The notes under the pieces are model-generated. The model ran no database searches. It saw nothing but the letters and a program-made list of their open reading frames with translations, and was not told the DNA's origin. This document shows positions 1 through 9,700 of a stretch of DNA of 64,000 nt, one piece after another. This DNA comes from Saprospiraceae bacterium (GTDB lineage: Bacteria; Bacteroidota; Bacteroidia; Chitinophagales; Saprospiraceae). The stretch is from contig JAHCHX010000001.1 in assembly GCA_026129545.1 (NCBI GenBank), forward strand, positions 1,921,501-1,985,500, read 5' to 3'. Positions within the stretch are counted from its first letter, which is position 1, and the number at the start of each line of letters is the position of its first letter. Made by a program: the position numbers and the translations under genes.

Positions 1-275
1 TCGGGGCGGGGCAGGAGAGCGTTTTTGACATCTTGGACATTTCCTCTCAAGACCAACAGATTGGCGGGCGTGTATTCGTTCACAATTTCCCAATTTTGCG
101 CCGTCGCCCATGCCCGGAAGGGGCTCGGTTCTGTCACCTTTACCACGAAGTTTTCGGTGACAGCGCCGTTGTCGCGCCATTTCACGGTGGGCGAACATTT
201 GTCTTGAAAAGGCTGCTGCGCGAGTAGCAAGCCTTTGAGAGTGAGCAAGACTATGGGCAAAACCGTCTTTTTCAT
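1..275 (-). CDS. N-terminal part of a secreted protein, cut by the window edge
   Basis: An open frame reads leftward from an ATG at 275 to the window edge with no stop, giving 91 residues. It begins MKKTVLPIVLLTLKGLLLAQ, a typical Sec signal peptide with likely cleavage after the Ala-Gln. The mature part then reads QPFQDKCSPTVKWRDNG and further on FVVKVTEPSPFRAWA. The divergent gene at 293 starts 18 bases away, so promoters must overlap. The short mature segment loosely resembles the propeptide region of secreted subtilisin-like proteases, but too little is present to assign a family; I would call it a secreted protein of unknown function. Confidence 0.6.
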   Translation of the reverse strand, partial: MKKTVLPIVLLTLKGLLLAQQPFQDKCSPTVKWRDNGAVTENFVVKVTEPSPFRAWATAQNWEIVNEYTPANLLVLRGNVQDVKNALLPRP

Positions 276-292
276 AAAATTGACTCAACGAT

Positions 293-952
293 ATGTGCCA
301 CAAAAGAAACATCTTTTCAGCCTTGTTTGTGCTTTGCTTTGTTTATTCTTGTCAAATGGATAAAAAAACGACAGAACCTCCTGCATCAACCGAATCAACC
401 CATTCCGCTGAGGACAAGGCGGCCGAGCAGCCTACGGTGTTGGCTATTTTGGATGGCAGGGTAGTGCTGACTGATAGCACTTTCACCCCCATCCCACATT
501 GGGCCGACAAGGCTTACACGATTTTTTACTGCGTGCGGCACGCGGAAAAAAGAAAGGACCAAGGCGACAACCCCGAATTGACGGAAGAGGGAATGGCCCG
601 CGCCCAGCGCCTGGGCTTGATATTGTCGCAGGAAAGATTGGACATGGCCTTTTCCACCAATTTCAAACGGACGGTGCAAACCGCTGAGGAGGTGAGAAGA
701 CAAGCCGAAAAAGCGCCGCCCGGCTCTTCCTACCCCCCGTCCATGCAGGATGTCTGGCTGGACGAGACATTGAGAACGGGTGCCGGGAAACGTTTCTTGG
801 TGGTGGGACACCAAAACACCGTGCCGCAGCTGCTCAACAGGCTGACTGGAACCACGGAATTTCAGGACATACCCGACAACGACCACGGGCGGCTTTATGT
901 CGCTGTCTCGAAGGGCATCGGAGAGACGGAGGTGCTGGAGTTCCGATATTGA
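293..952 (+). CDS. Histidine phosphatase superfamily lipoprotein
   Basis: The 219-residue product carries a lipoprotein signal (hydrophobic stretch 7-19, lipobox FVYSC, Cys20). A histidine phosphatase (phosphoglycerate mutase-like) fold follows: the phospho-acceptor RHAEK motif is at Arg82-His83, the FSTNFKRTVQTAE segment supplies the conserved Arg-Thr helix, and VVGHQNTVP near residue 173 supplies the second catalytic His. This set matches SixA/phosphoglycerate-mutase-like phosphatases, which act through a phosphohistidine intermediate; the substrate cannot be told. It is likely anchored to a membrane and exposed in the periplasm. It converges on msrB with about 28 bases between stops and no clear terminator. 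Confidence 0.8.
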   Translation: MCHKRNIFSALFVLCFVYSCQMDKKTTEPPASTESTHSAEDKAAEQPTVLAILDGRVVLTDSTFTPIPHWADKAYTIFYCVRHAEKRKDQGDNPELTEEGMARAQRLGLILSQERLDMAFSTNFKRTVQTAEEVRRQAEKAPPGSSYPPSMQDVWLDETLRTGAGKRFLVVGHQNTVPQLLNRLTGTTEFQDIPDNDHGRLYVAVSKGIGETEVLEFRY

Positions 953-980
953 GTGCGTTTGAGACAGCCACTTTCAGGGA

Positions 981-1514
981 CTACTCCTTGACGAATTTGA
1001 GTGCAGCCGAATTGATACAATAGCGCAGGCCCGTAGGTGGTGGGCCGTCGTCGAACACATGGCCTTGATGCCCTCCGCAACGCGCACATTCCACCTCGGT
1101 GCGCACCATGCCATAACTTTTGTCCTGATGTTCGGTGATGTATTCACCTTTGATGGGCTGATAAAATGAGGGCCATCCCGTGCCGGATTCAAATTTTGTC
1201 TCTGAGCTGAACAAGGGCAGTCCGCACCCGGCGCAGATATAAGTGCCTTTTTCTTTGTTGTTCCAAAGGCTGCCCGTGAACGCCCTTTCGGTGCCTTCCT
1301 TGCGAAGCACATAGTATTCCGTGTCGCTCAATTGTTTTTTCCACTCTGCGTCGGTTTTGGTGACTTTCACCAATTGGCCGTTTTCGTATTTCGGTGGCAC
1401 GATGGTGTCGGATGCCATCATGTTAGTAGCGGCTACCGTGTCGCTGCTGCTGGGAGATGGTCTTTCTGCTGCGTTGCAGGCCAGCAACACCAGAAAAATA
1501 GACAGGTACTTCAT
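981..1514 (-). CDS. msrB: Peptide-methionine (R)-S-oxide reductase, lipoprotein form
   Basis: A 177-residue MsrB. The start is placed at ATG 1514 because [13 protein letters not shown] gives a clean lipoprotein signal (Cys13); the frame is open further upstream to 1652 but the extension is not signal-like. The SelR domain spans roughly residues 50-175: the zinc pairs CAGC and CARC, the [11 protein letters not shown] segment, the [19 protein letters not shown] block with the catalytic Cys in RYC, and a C-terminal Phe-Val-Lys-Glu are all present. It reduces methionine-R-sulfoxide in proteins using thiols, here probably in the cell envelope. It precedes no partner msrA in this window. Confidence 0.93.
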   Translation of the reverse strand: MKYLSIFLVLLACNAAERPSPSSSDTVAATNMMASDTIVPPKYENGQLVKVTKTDAEWKKQLSDTEYYVLRKEGTERAFTGSLWNNKEKGTYICAGCGLPLFSSETKFESGTGWPSFYQPIKGEYITEHQDKSYGMVRTEVECARCGGHQGHVFDDGPPPTGLRYCINSAALKFVKE

Positions 1515-1599
1515 AGTTGTTGAAATTTTGTGTGTGTGCATGAAAATACGAGGACACACGCCCGCATGGATTTTTAAAACAGCCTCATAGTCCCGTCGG

Positions 1600-2043
1600 T
1601 CACTTGCGTTTTCTTGGCTGGTTCCATTCCTCGCGCTCCGCGAAATTGACAATCTTTTTCATGAAATTCACCATTGACAAGAAGACGAGGAAACCCACTG
1701 TGACCACGAAATAAATCCATCGGTATGTCCCTGCCTCGCGCAATGGAATGCCGGAGAACATCCATGCGGCAAGGCCCGTACACAACGCCAATCCCATGTA
1801 AGCGTACATGGAACGGCCCCAATACTTGAAAAAACTGTCGGCGCGAAGACTCATCAGACTGTTGAGCAGGGCAAAAAGCAGCATGAAGGCGGCGGCAATG
1901 GACCACGCGAACAGCGACTCCACGGGATAGATTTTCGAGACGGTGAGCAGCCAGCCAGCCAACATGAGGACGAGCGCCCCCGCCAGCACAACCACCGCCT
2001 GAGCCACTGGGTTGTCAATTTTTTTGAAATCAGATTCGAGCAT
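1600..2043 (-). CDS. Small four-helix membrane protein, unknown function
   Basis: The 147-residue product has four hydrophobic segments (about residues 15-34, 44-64, 79-97 and 108-127) and a basic tail ending in Arg-Lys-Arg-Lys, consistent with an inner-membrane protein with its C-terminus in the cytoplasm. No family motif was recognised. Its start is only 6 bases after the stop of the upstream gene at 2050-2460, so the two are very likely co-transcribed and perhaps translationally coupled. Confidence 0.75.
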   Translation of the reverse strand: MLESDFKKIDNPVAQAVVVLAGALVLMLAGWLLTVSKIYPVESLFAWSIAAAFMLLFALLNSLMSLRADSFFKYWGRSMYAYMGLALCTGLAAWMFSGIPLREAGTYRWIYFVVTVGFLVFLSMVNFMKKIVNFAEREEWNQPRKRK

Positions 2044-2049
2044 ACGTCA

Positions 2050-2460
2050 TCATTTTATCATCACGCCTTTGCGATGAAGCAAAGGGATTTCGGTGAAGTT
2101 CATCTGGTCGAGGCTGCCAGCCACGAACACATATTTTTTGTCGTAGAGGTAGTCGTTGAGAGAAAAACTGACCCAGTACTCGTTGGCGATGCCCAGCACG
2201 TCTTTTTGCACCGGTTCGATTTTCACGGCTTCCTGGGGGCCGATTTCGTCCCAAAAGTAGCGGAGCGTGGTGGTCTGGCGCTCCTCGCCATCAATGATGC
2301 CGTAGCCCCGCGAGTTGACCAACACGGAGCGAATCGGCTCGTCTTTCAGATTGATGAGCCATGTGTCCCAGAATTCCTCGTGGTCTTCTTCGTGTTCCAT
2401 ACGCGGCACGACGGCGACGGCGAGATTTTCCACTTTCAATATGGGAATGTCTTTTATCAT
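2050..2460 (-). CDS. Conserved Bacteroidota protein of unknown function
   Basis: The 136-residue soluble protein begins MIKDIPILKVENLAVAVVPR and contains NSRGYGIIDGEE and YWVSFSLNDYLYDKKYVFV. I recall small uncharacterised proteins with this pattern (an IK-DIP start, a LVNSRGYG loop and a LYDKKYVF end) across Bacteroidota, but no function is known to me. It lies 6 bases upstream of a small membrane protein gene, so the pair may act together. Confidence 0.75.
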   Translation of the reverse strand: MIKDIPILKVENLAVAVVPRMEHEEDHEEFWDTWLINLKDEPIRSVLVNSRGYGIIDGEERQTTTLRYFWDEIGPQEAVKIEPVQKDVLGIANEYWVSFSLNDYLYDKKYVFVAGSLDQMNFTEIPLLHRKGVMIK

Positions 2461-2535
2461 GACGATGGTAATGTGTTGGTGTGGTGGCTTGGTTAATTGG
2501 TGATTGGTTGTCGGTGAGGTTGCTGAAGTAGTGTG

Positions 2536-3255
2536 TCAGCCTGCAATTTCGCATTCAAATACTGCGGCAAAATGGCGTTTGAGCCGTTCTTTCACGGCTT
2601 GCATATCCACGGGGCGGCCCGTTTCCGCGGCCAACGATGTCACCGTTTTGTCCTCATCGGCGATGCCACAAGGTACGATGTAATTAAAGTATTCGAGCGG
2701 GGTGTTTATGTTAAAAGCCCAGCCGTGCAAAGTGACCCAACGGCTTAAATGGACACCAATGGCGCAAATTTTACGGTTGATGGCTGAGGGTTCAAGGTTT
2801 GCGGTATTTTTCACCCAAACACCTGTGTAGTCTTTGATTCTAAATGCCTCTACATCATACTCTGCGAGGGTTCGGATGATTACTTCCTCGATATTGCGCA
2901 CATAACGATGCACGTCGGTAAAAAAACACTCGAGGTCGAGAATGGGGTAGCCGACGATTTGGCCGGGACCGTGAAACGTGATGTCGCCTCCGCGATTGAT
3001 GGGGAAAAATTGGATGCCGCGAGCGCGGAGTTCGTCCGCTGAGAGCAACAAATTGTCCATTGAGCCGCTTTTTCCAAGTGTGTAAACGGGCGGGTGCTCA
3101 ACGAGCAAAAGTTGGTGCGCCTGTGGGTAGGTTCCGGGCTTTAAATCCCTGTTTTTCAGTTTGTTTTCAATCAAGCCGCGATGCAGCGAGGTTTGAAAAT
3201 CCCACGCCGATTGGTAGTCCATGAAATTCAAATCCCGAAACTGGACGGTTTGCAT
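2536..3255 (-). CDS. lipB: Octanoyltransferase (lipoate biosynthesis)
   Basis: A 239-residue LipB, which moves the octanoyl group from acyl carrier protein to the E2 and GcvH lipoyl domains; LipA then inserts sulfur. The start is set at ATG 3255 (MQTVQFRDL) since family members begin just before this strand; the longer frame to 3315 adds residues that do not fit. The signature RGGDITFHGPGQ lies at 88-99, the conserved Lys162 in RKICAIGV and the catalytic Cys196 in VPCGI are present, so it should be active. It is divergent from pyrG across a 159-base gap. Confidence 0.95.
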   Translation of the reverse strand: MQTVQFRDLNFMDYQSAWDFQTSLHRGLIENKLKNRDLKPGTYPQAHQLLLVEHPPVYTLGKSGSMDNLLLSADELRARGIQFFPINRGGDITFHGPGQIVGYPILDLECFFTDVHRYVRNIEEVIIRTLAEYDVEAFRIKDYTGVWVKNTANLEPSAINRKICAIGVHLSRWVTLHGWAFNINTPLEYFNYIVPCGIADEDKTVTSLAAETGRPVDMQAVKERLKRHFAAVFECEIAG

Positions 3256-3381
3256 GAGCGGTAAAACAGCGAAGGAGAAAGGATGTTTTGAGCGATGTGG
3301 CCAGATGGCTAACAATGCTCGGCTGCCGAAGTCTTTTCAAAGAAAACAAGGTGCTCGCAACCTACAACGGCGCGGAACACC

Positions 3382-3389
3382 TACCTTTG
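3382..3389 (+). promoter_or_regulatory. Candidate -7 promoter element of pyrG
   Basis: TACCTTTG fits the Bacteroidota -7 consensus TAnnTTTG and lies 25 bases before the pyrG start. No clear TTG is seen at the expected -33 position, so support rests on one half-site. Confidence 0.4.
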
Positions 3390-3414
3390 CATCCCGTAAC
3401 AGCGATAACGTACT

Positions 3415-5016
3415 ATGACGAAATACATCTTTGTTACGGGCGGTGTCACCTCTTCGCTCGGAAAAGGCATACTTTGTGCCTCGCTCGCCAAACTGCTTCA
3501 GGCTCGCGGCTTCTCCGTAACAATTCAAAAGTTCGACCCTTACCTCAACGTGGACCCCGGCACGCTCAATCCCTATGAGCACGGCGAGTGCTATGTGACG
3601 GACGACGGCGCGGAGACCGACCTCGACCTCGGCCACTACGAGCGATTTCTCAACAAGCCCACTTCGCAGGCCAACAACGTCACCACGGGGCGGATTTATC
3701 AAACGGTCATCAACCAAGAACGAGAAGGAGCTTATCTCGGCAAAACAGTGCAGGTCATCCCGCATATCACCGACGAAATCAAGCGCCGGATGCTGCTTTT
3801 GGGGCAATCGGGCCAATTTGATTTGGTCATCACAGAGTTGGGCGGCACAGTGGGCGACATCGAGGCGCTGCCTTATATCGAATCGGTGCGTCAGTTGCGC
3901 TGGGAACTTGGGCGCGACAACTGTTTGGTGATTCACCTGACGCTGATACCGTTTTTGAACGCCGCTAAGGAACTGAAAACAAAACCCACGCAACACTCGG
4001 TGAAAGAGCTGTTAAGCCTCGGCGTTCAGCCCGATGTGTTGGCTTGCCGCACGGAGCACCCGCTTGGCCCCGACATACGGCGCAAGCTGGCGCAGTTTTG
4101 CAACGTGGAAACGGGCAGCGTCATAGAGGCGCTCGACGCAGAAAGCATCTACGATGTGCCGCTGTTGCTTTTGAAAGAGCGCCTCGACGCGGTGGTGATT
4201 TCCAAACTGCATCTGCGCGACACCAAAGAGCCGAATCTGAGTTCTTGGAAAAACTTTTTGGGCAAACTCAAAAACCCCCTGCACGAAGTCAAGATTGGTC
4301 TCATCGGCAAATACAACGAACTGCCCGACGCTTACAAATCTATCTACGAGTCCTTTGTGCATGCGGGAGCGGTGAACGAGTGCAAGGTGCGTGTCACCCC
4401 CATCCATGCCGAGGATTTGGAAGGCAGTTACAAAGATGTGAGCAAGGTGCTTGCGCCATTCAACGGCGTGCTCGTCGCGCCGGGCTTTGGTGAGCGTGGC
4501 ATAGAGGGAAAACTATCGGCGATTCGTTATGCCCGTGAACACAACATCCCATTTTTCGGCATCTGCCTCGGCATGCAAACGGCTTGCGTGGAGTTTGCCC
4601 GCAGTGTTTTGCATTTGGAAGGGGCTGCCTCCACAGAGGTGATGCCCAACACGCCTCACCCAGTCATAGACATGATGAGTGAGCAAAAAACAATCACTCA
4701 AAAAGGCGGTACCATGCGTCTTGGGGCATATCCTTGTGAGTTGAAAAAAAAATCGAAGGCACACGCGGCCTATGGCGAGTTGCTCATCAGTGAGCGCCAC
4801 CGCCACCGCTGGGAGTTCAACAACGCCTACTTGGAGCATTTTGAAAAGGCCGGGATGAGCGCAACTGGCATCAACCCCGAATCGAAGCTGGTGGAAATCA
4901 TGGAGCTAAAAGACCACAAGTGGTTTGTGGGGGTACAGTTTCACCCTGAATTGAAGAGCACGGTGGAAAATCCGCACCCCTTGTTTGTCGCTTTTGTGAA
5001 AGCGTGCATGGGCTGA
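3415..5016 (+). CDS. pyrG: CTP synthase
   Basis: The 533-residue product is a full-length CTP synthase, which makes CTP from UTP, ATP and glutamine. The N-terminal amidoligase domain (about 1-270) starts with [14 protein letters not shown], containing the P-loop, and keeps the [24 protein letters not shown] block. The C-terminal class I glutamine amidotransferase domain (about 290-533) has the nucleophile Cys384 in FFGICLGMQ and the His510-Pro-Glu512 pair in QFHPEL. All catalytic residues are present. A hairpin terminator follows the stop. Confidence 0.97.
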   Translation: MTKYIFVTGGVTSSLGKGILCASLAKLLQARGFSVTIQKFDPYLNVDPGTLNPYEHGECYVTDDGAETDLDLGHYERFLNKPTSQANNVTTGRIYQTVINQEREGAYLGKTVQVIPHITDEIKRRMLLLGQSGQFDLVITELGGTVGDIEALPYIESVRQLRWELGRDNCLVIHLTLIPFLNAAKELKTKPTQHSVKELLSLGVQPDVLACRTEHPLGPDIRRKLAQFCNVETGSVIEALDAESIYDVPLLLLKERLDAVVISKLHLRDTKEPNLSSWKNFLGKLKNPLHEVKIGLIGKYNELPDAYKSIYESFVHAGAVNECKVRVTPIHAEDLEGSYKDVSKVLAPFNGVLVAPGFGERGIEGKLSAIRYAREHNIPFFGICLGMQTACVEFARSVLHLEGAASTEVMPNTPHPVIDMMSEQKTITQKGGTMRLGAYPCELKKKSKAHAAYGELLISERHRHRWEFNNAYLEHFEKAGMSATGINPESKLVEIMELKDHKWFVGVQFHPELKSTVENPHPLFVAFVKACMG

Positions 5017-5021
5017 GAGTC

Positions 5022-5046
5022 TATTCCGAGTGTGGAATAATTTTTG
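5022..5046 (+). terminator. Likely pyrG terminator
   Basis: A short hairpin, TATTCC-gagtgt-GGAATA, starts 6 bases after the pyrG stop and is followed by a run of T, the form of a weak intrinsic terminator. Confidence 0.55.
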
Positions 5047-5094
5047 TACCTATGCACTTTGTTTTACCCGTTCATTTTAAACTCTTTAATTGTC

Positions 5095-5529
5095 ATGCAA
5101 AGACTGATTCCCGCTCTTTTGTTCGGCCTTTTGGCTTTTGTCTCGTGCACCAAATCTGACACAGACGACCAGCAAAAACTGCTCAACGACCAGTGGTATG
5201 TGGCCTATTTCGAGACCATTCCAACTGGTACGACCGTGCCGACAGACAAAACCTCCGATTTCACTGGCTTTACTTTTGAGTTTAACGACAACGACGAATT
5301 GGTGGTTCGTTCGCCCAACGGCAGCAACGCCACTGCCCAATGGAAGGCGCTGGACAACGACACCAAGATGGGCATCAAAATGGCCAATCCCTTTGCCCCG
5401 ATTGATGCCTTGATGGGCAACTGGCGCATTACGGAGAAGACAGCCAATAGCCTTGAGCTGAAAAGCATTGATGCCCTTGCCACTGACCCTAATTTCTCAA
5501 GCACAACGGTTTACTTCAAAAAACAGTAA
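5095..5529 (+). CDS. Small lipoprotein, lipocalin-like in size and pattern
   Basis: A 144-residue lipoprotein. ATG 5095 is chosen because MQRLIPALLFGLLAFVSC is a clean lipobox signal ending at Cys18; the frame stays open upstream to 5044. The mature chain carries LLNDQWYVAYFE and alternating strands (FTGFTFEFNDNDELVVR, GNWRITEKTANSLEL, TTVYFKK), the pattern of lipocalin-like small beta-barrel lipoproteins of Bacteroidota. Ligand and role are unknown. It has its own terminator. Confidence 0.75.
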   Translation: MQRLIPALLFGLLAFVSCTKSDTDDQQKLLNDQWYVAYFETIPTGTTVPTDKTSDFTGFTFEFNDNDELVVRSPNGSNATAQWKALDNDTKMGIKMANPFAPIDALMGNWRITEKTANSLELKSIDALATDPNFSSTTVYFKKQ

Positions 5530-5555
5530 GCACCTAACACTATATCCATTTTAAG

Positions 5556-5596
5556 AGCCTGTTTTGCCTGACGCACTGGTAAAGCAGGCTTTTTTT
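5556..5596 (+). terminator. Intrinsic terminator
   Basis: AGCCTGTTTTGCC and GGTAAAGCAGGCT form a 13-bp stem with two G-U pairs, a 9-base loop and a following T7 run. It ends the lipoprotein gene and lies just before the convergent gene at 5602. Confidence 0.85.
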
Positions 5597-5601
5597 GTGC
5601 C

Positions 5602-6450
5602 TCAAACCAAGTGTTTTTGGAAGAAAGCGAGTGTTCGTTGCCAAGCCAATTTGGCGGCAGCCTCGTCGTAGCGGGCAGCAGAGGTGTCATTGTGGAAAGC
5701 GTGGTTGACCCCTTCGTACATATACAGTTCATAGCGTGTGCCAGCCTTTTTGAGCGCCTCCTCGAATGCAGCAATACCGGCATTGACACGTTCGTCGAGG
5801 CTGGCGTAGTGGAGTTGAAGAGCCGCTTTTATTTTGGGCACCTCGCCCACATCAGGCTGACGGCCATAAAAGGCAACGGCAGCGCGAAGCGCGGGCACAT
5901 TTACGGCCAAGTTGTTGGCCATCAGCCCGCCCCAACAAAAACCAACACAGCCAAAGCTGCCGTTGCAGTCTTTCCGTGTTTTTAAAAAATCGAACACCCG
6001 GATAAAATTTTGCAGGCTTTCCTCGGCTTTGAGGGTGGTGAATAGTTGGCGGGCGTCGTCCTCGTTAAGAGGAGTGCCGCCCAGAGGAGCCAAAGCATTG
6101 GGAGCAATGGCCAAATAGCCCGCTTGGGCCGCTCGTCGAGTCACATCTTCTATGTGTGCATTGAGGCCCCGATTTTCATGCACGACGACGACCGCCGCGT
6201 ATCGCTTTTGCTGCTTGGGGCGGGCCAAGTATGCTTTCATCTCGCCATTCACGCCGGGATACGCAACATATTCGGCGAACAAGCCGTCTGCCCGAGTTTT
6301 GGCTGCTGTGGAGCAGGATTCGAGCAAAGGCAACAATGCCATGGCTGCCGCCGCGCCGCCGGCAAGTCGGGTCAGCTGTTCCAAAAACTCCTTGCGCGTC
6401 AGCGGTTTGTGGGTGTATTCGTCGTAGAGGCGGATAATGCGTTGGTCCAT
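5602..6450 (-). CDS. Dienelactone hydrolase family protein, exported
   Basis: The 282-residue alpha/beta hydrolase has a long N-terminal export region: a TRKEFLEQLTRLAGG leader, a hydrophobic stretch, then LLESC, a possible lipobox. The DLH domain (about 60-280) shows HENRG (the conserved Glu of DLH), the nucleophile elbow GFCWGG with Cys172, a YASLDERVN acid loop and the catalytic His in GVNHAFHN. Cys rather than Ser as the nucleophile is usual for this family. Dienelactone hydrolase cleaves a chloroaromatic intermediate, but most family members like this one are of unknown substrate. It stands alone on the minus strand. Confidence 0.85.
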   Translation of the reverse strand: MDQRIIRLYDEYTHKPLTRKEFLEQLTRLAGGAAAAMALLPLLESCSTAAKTRADGLFAEYVAYPGVNGEMKAYLARPKQQKRYAAVVVVHENRGLNAHIEDVTRRAAQAGYLAIAPNALAPLGGTPLNEDDARQLFTTLKAEESLQNFIRVFDFLKTRKDCNGSFGCVGFCWGGLMANNLAVNVPALRAAVAFYGRQPDVGEVPKIKAALQLHYASLDERVNAGIAAFEEALKKAGTRYELYMYEGVNHAFHNDTSAARYDEAAAKLAWQRTLAFFQKHLV

Positions 6451-6721
6451 GCGTCAAAAAAATGGTGAGCGAATGCGTAAATGTAGCGTCTGCTTTCCAT
6501 GCCAGCACAAAAAAATGCCCAACCCCGACAAAACGGGCATCGTCTTGCGGTTAAAATGGCTCTTGAAAAGAATTTTGCCGCGACAGATGCACGGGCAATT
6601 TCTTTAAAAGCCTACTTTTCGGCTTCTAAATTTAATCCTTTAATCCTCGCGTCCAAACGTCGTTCCCGGACTTGATAATCTCCTGAATTTCTGTCAGGAC
6701 TTTAAACAATCTCTCACACGG

Positions 6722-9700
6722 ATGAATCGCATAACTGGCTTGTTCCAAAAACTACTGCTCTCTGTTTTTCTTTTCTTTTTCCTCACAACATCCATACGAG
6801 CGCAGCTGATGCAGGCGACCGGGGCCAACACGCCTCCGTTCACGCCGCAAAATCTTATCTCCAACATCTTCCTCGGCGATGGGGTGGAAGTGACCAATGT
6901 CACCTTCAATGGCAATGCGGCCGCGATTGGCTATTTCACGGGTGCCACGCAGGCAATTGGCATAGACAGGGGCATCGTGATGACAACCGGGCGAGTGGAA
7001 AGCACGGGCGGGCTGTTTGGCTCGGTCGGCTGCACCGAGACGGGCGTGGCGTTTGCCTCCACCGACAATTTTATTTTCACCAACGACCCCGATTTGGCGG
7101 CGCTTACCAATGGCGTGCTGCGTGATTTGGCGATTTATACCATCACTTTTATCCCGACCGATAGCTTGCTGAGTTTTCGCTATTGTTTTGCTTCGGAAGA
7201 GTACCCAGAATATAGCTGCAATGTTTTCAACGATGTGTTCGGCTTTTTTATATCGGGGCCAAACCCGGCAGGCGGCAACTATACCAACACCAACATCGCG
7301 CGCATACCCGGTACGGCGCTTCCTGTAGCCATCAACACCATACACCCATTTTATCCGCCCAACTGTGCCGCAGTCAACGCACAGTATTACAACAACAACG
7401 ACTTTTCAAACAAACAACCCACCTACGATGGGTTCACGGATGTGTTCACGGCGGAAGCAAAGGTGATTCCATGCCAGTCGTACACCATCAAACTTGCTAT
7501 TGCTGACGTGACCGATGGCATCTATGACTCCGGGGTGTTTTTGGAGGCCAAAAGCTTTGGAACAGGCTCGCTGCGCGTCGAAGTGACGACCACTAGCCTT
7601 GATGGCGCCATCGTGGAAGGTTGCGCTGCTGGCACACTGACCTTTAAAGTGCCCAATGTTGCCCAGCAAAACATTCCGATTGACTACAACGTGTGGGGCA
7701 CGGCCACCAATGGAGTGGATTATCAGACGATTCCCAGCGGTCTGTTTATTCCAGCTGGGCAATCCCAAGTGACCGTCCCGCTGATTGCTTTTGAAGACAA
7801 CATGGCGGAAGGGGATGAGTTTATCGTCGTTGACGTGCAGCGCGACCCCTGCAATCGCGACACCATCTACATCGCCATCAAAGACAATGGCTTGGTGAAA
7901 CCCTCGCTCCGACCCGACACCACGCTTTGCGTGGGAGCGCCAGCCATCGAGCTGGACGGCACCCTGCCCATCTCCCTGCCTGCTCCGCCCTCTTTCACCA
8001 ATCAACAGGATTTTGTGATTCAGCCGACGAACGTGCCGGTGTTTTCGCCGATTAACGTGGTCGGCGTGCAGCCTACGGTGCTCCAATCGGGCGTGATTCG
8101 CTCGGTATGCCTCAACATCACGCACGCTTGGGTGGACGACCTCGATATTTTCCTAATTGCCCCGGGAGGACAGTTTCTCGAGCTATCTACGGACAATGGA
8201 GGCAACGGCGACAATTACACCAACACTTGTTTTACCGAAACAGCCGCCACAATCATCAATTTTCCAGGCCCCTTTGCGCCGGCAAGCGCTGCTCCTTTCA
8301 CGGGCGATTGGTTGCCAGAAGGCGTGTGGTCTGACTTGTGGGGCAGCCCCACCAACGGGAACTGGCGCCTGCAAATCATTGACGATGCCAACGGAATCGT
8401 AGGAACGCTGCGCGATTGGACCATCACATTCGAGCCATCTTATCGCGTGGATTATCAATGGTCGCCTACCACCGGATTGAGCAATCCGACCTCCCCAGTG
8501 ACTACCGCCAACCCAACCCAACCCACTACTTACACCATCGTCGCCACGGATTCTTATGGCTGCACGGTGACGGATTCGATTGCCATTGACGTGCAAACGC
8601 CGCTGCCTGCACCCGTCGTCACCTGTGGAGGCAGTTCAAGCAGCACCATCACGTTCGATTGGGCCAACGTGGCAGGGGTCAGTGGCTACCAAATCAATGT
8701 CGGTGGGCAAGGCTGGGTTCCCGTCGGCAATGTCAATACTTATTTGGTGGAAAATCTGCCGCCGAGTTCTGCAGTCACCCTTCAGGTGCAAGGCATTGGC
8801 GGAACCAACGTATGCGACCCGCTCATCGGAACAGTCACTTGTTTCAACTGCTCGCCGCCAACTGCCACGACCGCTGCCACAAGCGTCAGTTGTTTTGGGG
8901 GGAGTGATGGTTCCGTCAGTGTCGTGCCCGACGGCGCGAACCCGCCCTACACTTTCAAATTGGGCGCTCAAACCTCTACCACAGGTATTTTCCAAAATCT
9001 CACGGCGGGACTTCACATCGTCACCTTGACGGATGCCACAGGCTGTTCGGTGGATTTGCAAGTCACGGTCGGCTCTCCTTCGCAGTGCATCGTGGAAACC
9101 AATGTGTTGCAAAACGTATCTTGCTTTGGGGGCAACAATGGCTCTGCCAGCGCCTCTGCCACGGGCGGCACACCGCCTTATACCTTCGTGTGGAGCGCAG
9201 GAGGGCAAACCACGCCCACCGTGTCGAATCTTAGCGCAGGCACCTACACCGTCACCGTCACGGATGCCAATGGCTGCACCTCCACCGCAACGGCTACCGT
9301 GACACAACCTGCCGACTTGGCGTTGAGCGCGTTGGGTTCTTTTGCCAAATGTTTTGGCGAACCGTCTGGCGCAGCCACCGCCAGCGCAATGGGGGGAGTG
9401 GCACCCTACAACTTCGTGTGGAGCAACGGCGTGAACGGAACCACCAACCCCAACCTGCTGGCAGGGAATTATTTCGTCACAGTGACCGATGCCAACAATT
9501 GTGCTGAAACAGCCTTTGTCACCATCGGTCAGCCGCCTCAACTCGCCGCGACAATCGCCACCCTCTCAGTCAAATGCGCTGGCGGCGCTGACGGCTCGGC
9601 CACCGTGACCGTCACGGGAGGTGTCGGGCCATACACTTACAAATGGAGCGACTCGGCAGGGCAAACCACCCCAACAGCATCGAACCTTAGCGCACAGGAT

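Noticed and set aside
6513..6545. Hairpin ATGCCC/GGGCAT with T run on the minus strand
   Set aside because: It lies upstream of the minus-strand hydrolase gene, where no transcript would need to end; stem is only six base pairs.
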